DNA of 10,246 nucleotides from NCBI GenBank assembly GCA_003233075.1, contig QIKQ01000307.1:1-10246 (forward strand), given 5' to 3'. Both the position numbers and the translations under genes were made by a program. Position 1 is the stretch's first letter; each line of letters begins with the position of its first letter. The DNA is from Gammaproteobacteria bacterium (GTDB lineage: Bacteria; Pseudomonadota; Gammaproteobacteria; SZUA-21). Below the pieces are notes generated by a model, which had not been told where the DNA came from, searched no databases, and saw only the letters and a list, made by a program, of their open reading frames with translations. Shown here piece after piece: positions 1 to 6,348 of the stretch.

Positions 1-136
1 GTGAATAGTATTTTTTATGAGACTAATATGAATGAAGCACAATATTTTATTGTCCAAAAAATTAGTAAGGCGATATTAACTTGCTTAAGATGAACTGTTG
101 CTGAATAGTAACCGCTTACGGTTATGGATCGCATAT

Positions 137-177
137 GACTGCTAGGTTTAAAACAGCACCCAGCGTCTCATTTTTTT
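137..177 (+). terminator. Candidate rho-independent terminator of an upstream gene
   Basis: GAC (137-139) plus GCTAGGT (141-147) can pair with ACCCAGC plus GTC (158-167), with one bulged T and one A-C mismatch, around a 10-base loop. Three bases later there is an uninterrupted run of seven T (171-177). The stem is imperfect, so this is moderate evidence. It would end transcription of something to the left of, or at, the window edge. Confidence 0.4.
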
Positions 178-403
178 CGGTACGTTATTTTTAGATTTAT
201 AAGTCGATTATTTTTCGATAACCTTCATAAGAAATGGGATCGATATTTTTATATGCGATCTGTTTTCCACGTTTATTGTAGTAAAAATAGCAATGTTACA
301 TTTAGTAAAATCCAGATCAGTCTTTAATGAATTTCGATTTATAAAGTTAGGCAAGCTCAGCTGTCTTTAAATCGTATTAAGTGTGTCATAAAGTTTGTTC
401 GTA

Positions 404-432
404 TTGATCTGTCAGTATTGGCTATCTATAGG
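404..432 (+). promoter_or_regulatory. Weak sigma70-like promoter candidate for cmk
   Basis: TTGATC (404-409) and TATAGG (427-432) are separated by 17 bases, each matching four of six consensus positions. A second -10-like hexamer, exact TATAAT, lies at 488-493 but has no good -35 partner. Either could drive cmk. AT-rich DNA yields such matches by chance, so confidence is low. Confidence 0.2.
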
Positions 433-532
433 AGATTCACTGCGGAATAGGAGCATATTTAAGAGACGTATTAGTTCTATTTTGAGATATAATTCCAGCT
501 TATTCGAATTAAACAGTTGGATTTAAGATTTT

Positions 533-1210
533 ATGTTAAAAAAAGAAATTCCAGTCATTACGGTTGATGGCCCTAGCGGTTCGGGGAAAGGCACTATATG
601 TGTGCAATTAGCAAAACACTTTGGCTATCAACTCTTGGACAGCGGCGCTTTGTATCGTCTTACAGCGCTTGAAGCGAGTAATCAAGGTATTGATGAGGCT
701 GCCGTTGAAGCCCTTGTAGAGATTGCAAGAAGCTTAGATGTGCAGTTTGTGGTCAATGATCAAGATGAGGTTGATGTAATTTTGGCAGGTAATAAGGTAA
801 ATATCGAGATTAGAACTGAAACCTGTGGTAATAATGCCTCGAAAATTGCGGCAATTGGGCAAGTCCGGACAGCCTTGTTAGATAGGCAGCGTAATTTCCT
901 TACAAAACCTGGTCTCATTGCTGATGGACGTGACATGGGCACAGTTGTTTTTCCTCAAGCTACGACTAAAATTTACCTCACAGCGAGTGCCGAGGAAAGA
1001 GCGAAAAGACGCTATAAACAGTTGAAAGGCAAAGGATTAAATGTTAACCTTGCGCACCTTTCAGCAGAAATTAAAGTACGCGATGAGCGAGATATGAATC
1101 GCACTGTGGCACCGTTATTGCCAGCAGAGGATGCGTATTTAATAGATACTACTGGATTGAGTATTGATCAAGTTGTAGAGAATATTTTGGTAACTATTGA
1201 ACAAAATTAA
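533..1210 (+). CDS. cmk: Cytidylate kinase (CMP/dCMP kinase)
   Basis: This cytosolic kinase transfers phosphate from ATP to CMP or dCMP, giving CDP or dCDP for nucleic acid and phospholipid precursor synthesis. The 225-residue product is near the usual bacterial length (227 in E. coli). The P-loop GPSGSGKGT is at residues 13-21, preceded by the typical PVITVDG strand. LLDSGALYR, about residues 34-42, is the CMP-binding region. The family signature DGRDMGTVVFP begins at Asp131, and the lid region with RAKRRYKQL and RDERDMNR follows. The ATG at 533 puts the P-loop at the normal distance from the N-terminus, although no strong ribosome-binding site precedes it (only a GGA near 519). rpsA follows 128 bases downstream, the classical cmk-rpsA order, and the two are probably at least partly co-transcribed. 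Confidence 0.97.
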   Translation: MLKKEIPVITVDGPSGSGKGTICVQLAKHFGYQLLDSGALYRLTALEASNQGIDEAAVEALVEIARSLDVQFVVNDQDEVDVILAGNKVNIEIRTETCGNNASKIAAIGQVRTALLDRQRNFLTKPGLIADGRDMGTVVFPQATTKIYLTASAEERAKRRYKQLKGKGLNVNLAHLSAEIKVRDERDMNRTVAPLLPAEDAYLIDTTGLSIDQVVENILVTIEQN

Positions 1211-1338
1211 TCCTGGTAGCTAGAAAGCTGGATGTGTGGTTAGTGTTGAGTAATTGACTACTACTAAACGCTATTTTTTAACGAACCTACGGATAGTCAG
1301 ATGTATCACCGTAGCATATTTTAATTGGAAAAGTAGTA
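1211..1338 (+). promoter_or_regulatory. rpsA leader, candidate S1 autoregulatory region
   Basis: In E. coli the rpsA message lacks a strong Shine-Dalgarno sequence. It is translated from a folded leader with GGA motifs and AU-rich linkers that S1 itself represses. Here only GGAA (1327-1330) precedes the ATG. A hairpin can form from CTACG-GATA (1287-1295) with TATC (1304-1307) and CGTAG (1310-1314), with a two-base bulge and an 8-base loop. A smaller stem AGCT/AGCT flanks 1218-1229. GGA occurs at 1230-1232, 1291-1293 and 1327-1329. The analogy with E. coli is inference; the hairpin and the weak ribosome-binding site are directly visible. Confidence 0.4.
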
Positions 1339-3018
1339 ATGTCAGAATCATTCGCGGAGTTATTTGAAGAAAGTTTACAGCAGAATAATATGCAGCCAGG
1401 CACTATTCTTAATGGCCTAGTTGTTGATATTCGTGCTGATGTTGTTGTAGTTAATGCCGGCCTCAAATCTGAGGGTGTTATACCGGTTGAACAGTTTTGT
1501 AACGAGAGTGGCGAGCTTGAGGTGAGTGTCGGCGATGAAGTCGAAGTCTCACTCGATACTATTGAAGATGGTTTTGGTGAAACGAGACTTTCACGTGAAA
1601 AAGCAAAGCGTGCTAGAGCTTGGACCAAGCTGGAAGAAGCACTCAATAACGATGAGATTATTACTGGAACGATAGACGGAAAAGTTAAAGGCGGCTTTAC
1701 AGTTGCACTTAATGATATTAGAGCTTTCCTACCAGGCTCGCTTGTTGATGTGCGACCAGTGAGAGATGCGTCTTATTTAGAAGGCCGCGAATTAGAATTT
1801 AAGATTATTAAACTTGATCAACGTCGCAATAATGTCGTTGTTTCGCGACGAGCGGTTGTTGAAACAGAATACTCAGTCGAGCGTGAGTCACTGCTCGAAA
1901 ATCTACAAGAAGGTAATAGCGTTAAGGGTGTGGTTAAGAACCTTACCGATTACGGCGCGTTTGTTGATCTTGGTGGTGTCGATGGTTTATTGCACATAAC
2001 TGATATGGCTTGGAAGCGAGTTAAACATCCTTCAGAAATCGTTAATGTTGGTGATGAGATTGACGTTAAGGTACTAAAATTTGATCGTGATAAGAACCGA
2101 GTTTCATTAGGTCTCAAACAAATGGGCAGTGATCCTTGGGTTGATATCGCACGTCGTTATCCTGAGAAATCACATCTCTTTGGTAAAATCACAAATATAG
2201 CGGAATACGGTTGTTTCGTTGAAATTGAAGAGGGCGTTGAAGGCCTAGTACACGTATCTGAAATGGATTGGACAAATAAAAATGTTAATCCAGCCAAAGT
2301 AGTTCATCTTGGTCAAGAAGTGGAAGTGATGGTGCTAGATATTAATGAAGAGCGTCGTCGAATTTCACTTGGCATGAAGCAGTGCCAACTTAATCCTTGG
2401 GAAGAATTTGGCGTTAAACACAATAAGAATGACAAGATTACTGGAAAAATTAAATCAATTACAGACTTTGGTATTTTTGTTGGTTTAGACGGCGGTATTG
2501 ATGGACTTGTTCATTTGTCGGACATCGCATGGAATGTGACCGGTGAAGAAGCAATTCGTAATTTCCAGAAAGGTGATGATTTAGAAACAGTCATCTTAAC
2601 GATTGACCCTGAGCGTGAAAGAATTTCTTTAGGCATAAAACAGCTTGAAAAAGATCCTTTCTCAAATTTTGTTGGTGAACATGAAAAGGGCACGATTGTT
2701 CCTGGCAAAGTGATTGAAGTCGATGCGAAAGGAGCTATTATTGAGTTAGGCGATTGTATCGAAGGATATTTACGCGCATCAGAATTAGCAAGAGATCGTG
2801 TAGAAGATGCTCGTACAATCTTAAAAGTTGGTGATACGGTTGAAGCTAAATTCATCGGTGTAGATCGGAAGAATCGAACTATTAATTTATCAATCAAAGC
2901 GAAAGATGCAGCAGAAGAAGCAAGAGCAGTCGAAGATTATTCTCGTGATGCGGCTTCTGGCACTACTTCTTTGGGCGATATTTTGAAAGAACATATGGAT
3001 GGAAACGGCGAAGCTTAA
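1339..3018 (+). CDS. rpsA: 30S ribosomal protein S1
   Basis: S1 is the large RNA-binding protein of the small ribosomal subunit; it captures and unfolds mRNA during initiation. The product has 559 residues (557 in E. coli) and six tandem S1/OB-fold repeats, at roughly residues 21-87, 105-172, 192-261, 277-348, 364-435 and 451-521. The repeats are most regular in domains 3 to 5, with DYGAFVDLGGVDGLLHITDM, then EYGCFVEIEEGVEGLVHVSEM, then DFGIFVGLDGGIDGLVHLSDI, each followed by a RRISLGMKQ-like end. The N-terminal MSESFAELFEESL segment, which anchors S1 to the ribosome through S2 in E. coli, is intact and supports the ATG at 1339. A terminator-like hairpin follows the stop. No truncation or frameshift is visible. 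Confidence 0.98.
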   Translation: MSESFAELFEESLQQNNMQPGTILNGLVVDIRADVVVVNAGLKSEGVIPVEQFCNESGELEVSVGDEVEVSLDTIEDGFGETRLSREKAKRARAWTKLEEALNNDEIITGTIDGKVKGGFTVALNDIRAFLPGSLVDVRPVRDASYLEGRELEFKIIKLDQRRNNVVVSRRAVVETEYSVERESLLENLQEGNSVKGVVKNLTDYGAFVDLGGVDGLLHITDMAWKRVKHPSEIVNVGDEIDVKVLKFDRDKNRVSLGLKQMGSDPWVDIARRYPEKSHLFGKITNIAEYGCFVEIEEGVEGLVHVSEMDWTNKNVNPAKVVHLGQEVEVMVLDINEERRRISLGMKQCQLNPWEEFGVKHNKNDKITGKIKSITDFGIFVGLDGGIDGLVHLSDIAWNVTGEEAIRNFQKGDDLETVILTIDPERERISLGIKQLEKDPFSNFVGEHEKGTIVPGKVIEVDAKGAIIELGDCIEGYLRASELARDRVEDARTILKVGDTVEAKFIGVDRKNRTINLSIKAKDAAEEARAVEDYSRDAASGTTSLGDILKEHMDGNGEA

Positions 3019-3029
3019 TCCTCTTAGTG

Positions 3030-3070
3030 ATAGGAGTCGCGAGTAGTAAGATTAAACGCGGCTCTTATTT
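3030..3070 (+). terminator. Candidate rho-independent terminator after rpsA
   Basis: ATAGGAGTCGCG (3030-3041) pairs with CGCGGCTCTTAT (3057-3068) over 12 positions, two of them G-U, around a 15-base loop. The short U-rich tail TTATTT overlaps the end of the stem (3065-3070). It begins 11 bases after the rpsA stop. The tail is imperfect, so it may terminate partially and let some transcription reach ihfB. Confidence 0.55.
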
Positions 3071-3123
3071 AGCTTGGGATTCATCTAGATTTAGATTTGG
3101 CTTCTAATATTGTCAGCGGTTTC

Positions 3124-3129
3124 TATAAT
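3124..3129 (+). promoter_or_regulatory. Candidate -10 element of an ihfB promoter
   Basis: An exact TATAAT lies about 45 bases before the ihfB start and downstream of the rpsA terminator. No convincing -35 hexamer sits 16-18 bases upstream (TTCTAA or CTTCTA are the available sequences). In E. coli ihfB has its own promoter as well as read-through from rpsA, which makes a promoter here plausible. Confidence 0.3.
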
Positions 3130-3156
3130 ATGTTGTAAGCGTGGACTGACCTTAAT

Positions 3157-3161
3157 GGAGG
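3157..3161 (+). promoter_or_regulatory. Ribosome-binding site of ihfB
   Basis: GGAGG is the clearest Shine-Dalgarno sequence near this gene. It lies 12 bases before the ATG at 3174, somewhat long but workable. It directly abuts the alternative TTG codon at 3162, leaving no spacing, which argues against TTG as the start. Confidence 0.6.
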
Positions 3162-3173
3162 TTGAATAGAAGA

Positions 3174-3512
3174 ATGACAAAATCTGAATTGATTGAAACA
3201 ATAGCGAGAAAACAAGCGCATTTACATCCAAGAGATGTAGAGTTATCGGTAAAAAATCTTCTTGAACAAATGAGCCAGTCTCTGGCTAGTGGTTCAAGAA
3301 TTGAAATCAGGGGCTTTGGTAGTTTTTCCCTGCACTTTAGGCCACCTCGAGTTGGTCGAAACCCAAAAACGGGTGATTCAGTCGCCTTACCTGGCAAACA
3401 CGTTCCACATTTTAAACCCGGCAAAGAATTGCGCGAACGCGTTGATTTAAATTGCACCAATACATCGGTTGTCATTGAAACATCAGATGCTAGTCCAGAC
3501 GCCAATCAATGA
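3174..3512 (+). CDS. ihfB: Integration host factor subunit beta
   Basis: IHF-beta pairs with IHF-alpha to form a heterodimer that bends DNA sharply at specific sites, serving recombination, replication and transcription. From the ATG at 3174 the product has 112 residues and begins MTKSELIE, as in E. coli. IRGFGSFSLHFRPPRVGRNPKTGD is the DNA-binding arm, with the intercalating proline at position 64, matching the E. coli beta subunit. VPHFKPGKELRERV closes the conserved core near residue 94. The E. coli protein ends there (94 residues); here an extra polar tail of about 18 residues follows. An in-frame TTG at 3162 would add four residues but has no usable ribosome-binding spacing. A mobile element begins just after the stop codon. 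Confidence 0.96.
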   Translation: MTKSELIETIARKQAHLHPRDVELSVKNLLEQMSQSLASGSRIEIRGFGSFSLHFRPPRVGRNPKTGDSVALPGKHVPHFKPGKELRERVDLNCTNTSVVIETSDASPDANQ

Positions 3513-3516
3513 ATAG

Positions 3517-3712
3517 CTAAGGAGCCTCTGATTAATTCATCAAGCAGAGAATTACAAGGCAAATCAATTCGAAAAAACGGACGACTGCAGGGATGCAGGA
3601 GGTAGAGCAACGCAGGAGCAGTTGCCGAGTTTACACGCTACACGGCCCCGTATTTTGAGAATTGATTTAACACAGTAAGACCTGCTTCAGGGATTAATCA
3701 GAGGTTCCCTAA
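3517..3712. mobile_element. 188-bp MITE-like element with CTAA target duplication
   Basis: The element proper is 3521-3708 and is flanked on both sides by CTAA (3517-3520 and 3709-3712). Its ends are inverted repeats: GGAGCCTCTGATTAATTC (3521-3538) and the complement of 3691-3708, GGAACCTCTGATTAATCC, matching at 16 of 18 positions. The arms continue inward imperfectly for about 60 bases: AAGCAG (3542-3547) pairs with CTGCTT (3682-3687), AAATCAATTC (3561-3570) with GAATTGATTT (3659-3668), and ACGG (3577-3580) with CCGT (3648-3651). The centre has several GCAGG-type motifs. By hand count 87 of 188 bases are G or C, clearly above its AT-rich flanks. It has no transposase or long reading frame, so it is non-autonomous. 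IS5-group transposases are known to duplicate a YTAR (often CTAA) target, so that family is the best guess for the mobilising enzyme. Confidence 0.85.
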
Positions 3713-3721
3713 ATAAGTTGT

Positions 3722-3742
3722 CGATATGCTTAATGCGTATCG
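3722..3742 (+). terminator. Hairpin beyond the element, possible original ihfB 3' end
   Basis: CGATATGC (3722-3729) pairs with GCGTATCG (3735-3742), including one G-U pair, around a five-base loop. No T run follows, so it is not a standard intrinsic terminator. With the element removed it would start roughly 13 bases after the ihfB stop codon, a natural place for a 3'-end stem-loop. Confidence 0.3.
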
Positions 3743-3754
3743 GCAGATTACTAT

Positions 3755-3789
3755 TGCTTGGCAATTCATTTTAATAAAATTTGCAAGCA
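3755..3789. repeat. AT-rich imperfect inverted repeat upstream of the lapA promoter
   Basis: TGCTTG (3755-3760) is complementary to CAAGCA (3784-3789), and inside it ATTTTA (3768-3773) is complementary to TAAAAT (3775-3780). A competing short hairpin, ATTGC/GCAAT (3753-3757 with 3761-3765), is followed by TCATTTT. It could terminate ihfB transcription or be a binding site next to the promoter at 3802; the sequence does not decide. Confidence 0.35.
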
Positions 3790-3801
3790 CAGGTTATTTA
3801 C

Positions 3802-3831
3802 TTGTCATAAATATAGACAAATAATTATAAT
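3802..3831 (+). promoter_or_regulatory. Sigma70-like promoter for lapA-lapB-pyrF
   Basis: TTGTCA (3802-3807) and TATAAT (3826-3831) are separated by 18 bases, giving five of six and six of six consensus matches. Predicted initiation near 3838 leaves an untranslated leader of about 160 bases before lapA. TTGTC (3802-3806) and GACAA (3816-3820) form a dyad covering the -35 box and part of the spacer, a possible operator. A second candidate, CTGAAA (3865-3870) with TATAAT (3887-3892) at 16-base spacing, lies downstream. Confidence 0.5.
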
Positions 3832-3997
3832 ATACAGGCTAGGTTGCGTTTTTCATTAAACTAGCTGAAATTTAAAACTTCATTTTTATAATCTTCTAAA
3901 TCTCATCTCATTCGCAAATTAGTCAGACAAGGATAAGTAATTTACTCTAAATTGCGTTAATATTGAATTTAGTGACCTAAATTAAGTGAGCAGAGAA

Positions 3998-4294
3998 ATG
4001 CGTATTTTTTCAATCGTTTTTTCAATTTTTGTCGTAGTTATCGGAGTTGTTTTTGCGGTTAAAAATTCAGTCGGTGTTAATGTCGATTTTGTTGTGTACC
4101 AAGGGAGTGCGCCATTATCACTGGCCTTGATATTAGCATTTGCCTTAGGTGCATTGTTTGGTGTGATTGTTTGCTTTATCGTCATACTAAAGCTTAAAAG
4201 AACAATTTACAAAATGGAAAAAACACATCAATTAGAATTAAAAGAAAATGCGCTGACTAAGAGCAAGTTTAATACGCATCAGGAAGCTGATTAA
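3998..4294 (+). CDS. lapA: Lipopolysaccharide assembly protein A (LapA, DUF1049)
   Basis: LapA is a small inner-membrane protein that works with LapB in lipopolysaccharide assembly in E. coli. From the ATG at 3998 the product has 98 residues (102 in E. coli). There are two hydrophobic segments: residues 3-20, then a short loop with the family-typical KNSVGVNVDFVVYQG stretch, and residues 40-64 (LSLALILAFALGALFGVIVC). A charged cytoplasmic tail starting KLKRTIYKMEKTHQ follows and is likely coiled coil. A GTG at 3986 in the same frame would add four residues (MSRE). I prefer the ATG because it places the first membrane segment right at the N-terminus as in the homologue; neither start has a strong Shine-Dalgarno. 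The stop codon touches the lapB start. Confidence 0.88.
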   Translation: MRIFSIVFSIFVVVIGVVFAVKNSVGVNVDFVVYQGSAPLSLALILAFALGALFGVIVCFIVILKLKRTIYKMEKTHQLELKENALTKSKFNTHQEAD

Positions 4295-5458
4295 GTGGCG
4301 GAGCTACTCTGGCTACTTCTTCCTATTGCGGCCGCTGCCGGCTGGCTAGCGGCCTCGCAGGATGTCAGAAAAAAAGTACGTCGAATCAGCGGAATTAGTT
4401 CAGACTATTTTAAAGGTTTAAATTTTTTACTGAACGAGCAACCCGATAAAGCGATTGAAGTCTTTATTCGTATGGTGGAAGTTGACAGCGATACTGCTGA
4501 AACCCACTTAGCCTTAGGCCATTTGTTTCGTCGTCGAGGCGAAGTCGATCGTGCAATTCGAATACACCAAAATCTAATCGCTAGACCAAAAATTGACCCT
4601 GAAATTAAAACGTTGGCAGTTTTAGAGTTAGGCGAAGACTATATGAAAGCAGGCTTATTTGATCGCGCAGAGAACTTGTTTCAAGAATTGATTGAAATGA
4701 ATGAGCACACCGCCATCGCATTGACTCAGTTAAGAGATATATACCAACAAGAAAAAGATTGGGAAAAAGCGATTTCAATTTGCAGTCGATTAGAAACTGT
4801 GTCAAATAAATCAATGCACATGCTAATTGCTCAATATTATTGTGAATTGGCAGAAGAGTTATTTCGTAAAAATGAGCTAAACGAAACTCAGGCCCAGCTA
4901 TTAAAAGCGACTCATTATGATGTGAGGTGTGTTCGCGCAAGTATTTTGCAAGCGAAAGTTGATGTTAAAAATGAAGATTATAAGTCGGCCATTAATTCTT
5001 ATAAAAATGTGGTTGATCAGGATATAGATTATTTTCCAGATATACTAGAGCCTATGATAAGTTGTTATCACAAGTTAGGCCGTGAAAATGAACTCATGGA
5101 TTTTCTCACTGCAATATTAGAGCGTTACAGTGGCATTTCTCCTATGCTCGCTCTCGCGGAATTAATTCGAGAACAAAGCGGCGATCGTGAAGCAATGGAT
5201 TTTATGACTAAGCAGTTACATAAACGCTCGTCTGTTAAAGGGCTGCATTGGCTTATTGAACTAAGTTTGGAGCATAGCCATGGCGATTCAAAGCAGCATT
5301 TAGAGATACTGCACGACCTCACTAACAAATTACTTAAAGACAAACCAGTTTATGAGTGTCACATTTGTGGTTTTGCGGGAAGAACGATTCATTGGCAATG
5401 CCCAAGTTGTAAAGCTTGGAATACCGTCAAACCAATTCACGGCTTAGAAGCTGAATAG
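4295..5458 (+). CDS. lapB: Lipopolysaccharide assembly protein B (LapB/YciM)
   Basis: LapB is an inner-membrane-anchored TPR protein facing the cytoplasm. In E. coli it adjusts lipopolysaccharide synthesis by promoting FtsH degradation of LpxC and responds to YejM/PbgA. The product has 387 residues (389 in E. coli). The N-terminus MAELLWLLLPIAAAAGW is the membrane anchor. TPR helices fill roughly residues 35-330, including the family-typical GEVDRAIRIHQNL. The C-terminal rubredoxin-like zinc site has Cys355, Cys358, Cys369 and Cys372 (CHICG and CPSC), followed by the conserved AWNTVKPIHGL end. The GTG start lies directly after the lapA stop (TAAGTG), with AGGAAG at 4281-4286 as ribosome-binding site. 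Coupled translation with lapA is likely. Confidence 0.96.
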   Translation: MAELLWLLLPIAAAAGWLAASQDVRKKVRRISGISSDYFKGLNFLLNEQPDKAIEVFIRMVEVDSDTAETHLALGHLFRRRGEVDRAIRIHQNLIARPKIDPEIKTLAVLELGEDYMKAGLFDRAENLFQELIEMNEHTAIALTQLRDIYQQEKDWEKAISICSRLETVSNKSMHMLIAQYYCELAEELFRKNELNETQAQLLKATHYDVRCVRASILQAKVDVKNEDYKSAINSYKNVVDQDIDYFPDILEPMISCYHKLGRENELMDFLTAILERYSGISPMLALAELIREQSGDREAMDFMTKQLHKRSSVKGLHWLIELSLEHSHGDSKQHLEILHDLTNKLLKDKPVYECHICGFAGRTIHWQCPSCKAWNTVKPIHGLEAE

Positions 5459-5471
5459 AGTAGCGGAATAA

Positions 5472-6206
5472 ATGAAGAAGCAAACCCTGAACAATCAAAA
5501 TTATGGCTCAAGACTAATTATTGCTTTGGACTTTGCATCTGAAAACGAAGCCCTCAAATTTTCAGAAAAGATTGATCCCAAACAATGTAAAGTAAAGGTT
5601 GGCAAGGAATTATTTACACGTGCAGGACCAAATATTATTAAATCTCTACGAAATATGGGGTTTGATATATTTTTGGACTTAAAATTTCACGATATTCCAA
5701 ATACTGTTGCAAAAGCTTGTGGCGCTGCCTGCGATTTAGGTGTTTGGATGCTCAATGTACATACCTTAGGCGGTCCTGAAATGCTTAAAGCGGCGCATGA
5801 TGCTGTTAGTGCATCATCTCAAACTGAGACATTATTGATTGGCGTCACTATTTTAACTAGCCATTCACAACAATCGTTGAGTTCTATCGGTCTTAATGGC
5901 TCAATAGGTGATAATGTCGCTCGTCTGGCGAATCTAGCCCAGGAGAGTGGATTACAAGGCGTAGTTTGTTCAGCGCATGAAGTTAATCTTATTAGAAAAA
6001 CGATGTTAAGTAATTTTATAACAGTGACCCCTGGGATAAGACCTACGCAAGCGTGTGTCGATGATCAAATTCGAGTGATGACTCCGTATGATGCAATTAT
6101 CAATGGCAGCAGCTATTTGGTCATGGGCAGACCAATTACCCAGGCAGCAGATTCTATGGCGGTGATTGATTCAGTTAATTTAGATATTAGTGCAGCCTTA
6201 GAGTGA
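5472..6206 (+). CDS. pyrF: Orotidine-5'-phosphate decarboxylase
   Basis: PyrF removes CO2 from orotidine monophosphate to give UMP, the last step of de novo pyrimidine synthesis, in the cytosol. The product has 244 residues (245 in E. coli). The catalytic charged network is complete: Asp20, Lys42, and the DLKFHDIPNT motif with Asp69, Lys71 and Asp74, equivalent to Asp22, Lys44, Asp71, Lys73 and Asp76 in E. coli. GVVCSAHE, VTPGIRP and the phosphate-binding GRPITQA motif follow in the expected order. The start is 13 bases after the lapB stop with only a weak GCGGA upstream, so the gene probably belongs to the lapA-lapB transcript. This lapAB-pyrF order is common in Gammaproteobacteria. UMP also feeds the UDP-sugar chemistry of genes further right, a loose metabolic link only. 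Confidence 0.97.
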   Translation: MKKQTLNNQNYGSRLIIALDFASENEALKFSEKIDPKQCKVKVGKELFTRAGPNIIKSLRNMGFDIFLDLKFHDIPNTVAKACGAACDLGVWMLNVHTLGGPEMLKAAHDAVSASSQTETLLIGVTILTSHSQQSLSSIGLNGSIGDNVARLANLAQESGLQGVVCSAHEVNLIRKTMLSNFITVTPGIRPTQACVDDQIRVMTPYDAIINGSSYLVMGRPITQAADSMAVIDSVNLDISAALE

Positions 6207-6262
6207 AAAAAAATAAACTTGCTAGCACTGAATTAGTAATCACTTTAAACTGAGGTGATAGC

Positions 6263-6294
6263 ATTAAAAAAATATTAGAATACTGTTTTTTAAT
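6263..6294. terminator. Weak A/T-only inverted repeat after pyrF
   Basis: ATTAAAAAA (6263-6271) is complementary to TTTTTTAAT (6286-6294) around a 14-base loop. All pairs are A-T, so the stem is weak. Its T run and position between pyrF and comEA would suit an intrinsic terminator in either direction. A small ATCAC/GTGAT stem lies just before it (6239-6243 with 6255-6259). Confidence 0.25.
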
Positions 6295-6348
6295 TTACTT
6301 TGATTGTTTCATAGTAGAGCCTTCACACTATAATTCAATGGAGAAATT

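Larger units (their letters stand above)
1..532. other. Non-coding region upstream of cmk
   Basis: This is a 532-base AT-rich stretch without a convincing gene. Every frame on both strands is broken by stops. The longest open stretch at the left edge runs from base 1 to a TGA at 91-93 and encodes about 30 residues that I do not recognise; it might be the tail of a gene beginning outside the window. In many gammaproteobacteria cmk is preceded by aroA, but I see no aroA C-terminus here. The region contains a terminator-like hairpin (137-177), a small perfect hairpin (109-124), a 10-base inverted repeat (127-136 with 251-260) and weak promoter-like sequences near 404-432 and 488-493. Bases 180-400 show nothing I can interpret. 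Confidence 0.6.

Noticed and set aside
1..93. Open frame of about 30 codons from the window edge to TGA at 91-93
   Set aside because: The peptide is not recognisable and a stretch this short can be open by chance. It could be a true gene end, but only sequence to the left would show it.
127..260. 10-base inverted repeat GATCGCATAT (127-136) and ATATGCGATC (251-260)
   Set aside because: The arms do not extend beyond 10 bases and are separated by 114 bases. There is no flanking duplication, so it is not a convincing mobile element.
1213..1221. CTGGTAGCT resembling part of a JUMPstart sequence
   Set aside because: It is in the rpsA leader, away from polysaccharide genes, and lacks the following GGCGGTAG ops core. 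Nine bases can match by chance.
1239..1279. Bulged stem before a six-T run between cmk and rpsA as a cmk terminator
   Set aside because: The stem is about seven pairs with a bulge and a G-U pair, almost all A-T, and five bases separate it from the T run. Too weak to call.
2489..2500. GGCGGTATTGAT in rpsA resembling an ops element
   Set aside because: It lies inside a conserved S1 domain codon run (GGIDG), is not upstream of an operon, and diverges after GGCGGTA.
2511..2897. Minus-strand open frames over rpsA, ihfB, lapB, galU and others
   Set aside because: They overlap strongly recognised + strand genes, carry no recognisable motifs, and are shadows of those reading frames.
3162..3173. TTG at 3162 as start of ihfB
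   Set aside because: It touches the GGAGG sequence with no spacing, and the homologous N-terminus MTKSEL begins at the ATG at 3174.
3561..3573. AATCAA in the element arms as an IHF binding site
   Set aside because: The required TTR at the right spacing of the IHF consensus is missing in both arms.
6305..6334. TTGTTT and TATAAT at 18-base spacing as a comEA promoter
   Set aside because: Predicted initiation near 6341 would fall within the ribosome-binding site at 6340-6343, leaving a leader of only about nine bases. It is possible but not strong enough to annotate.
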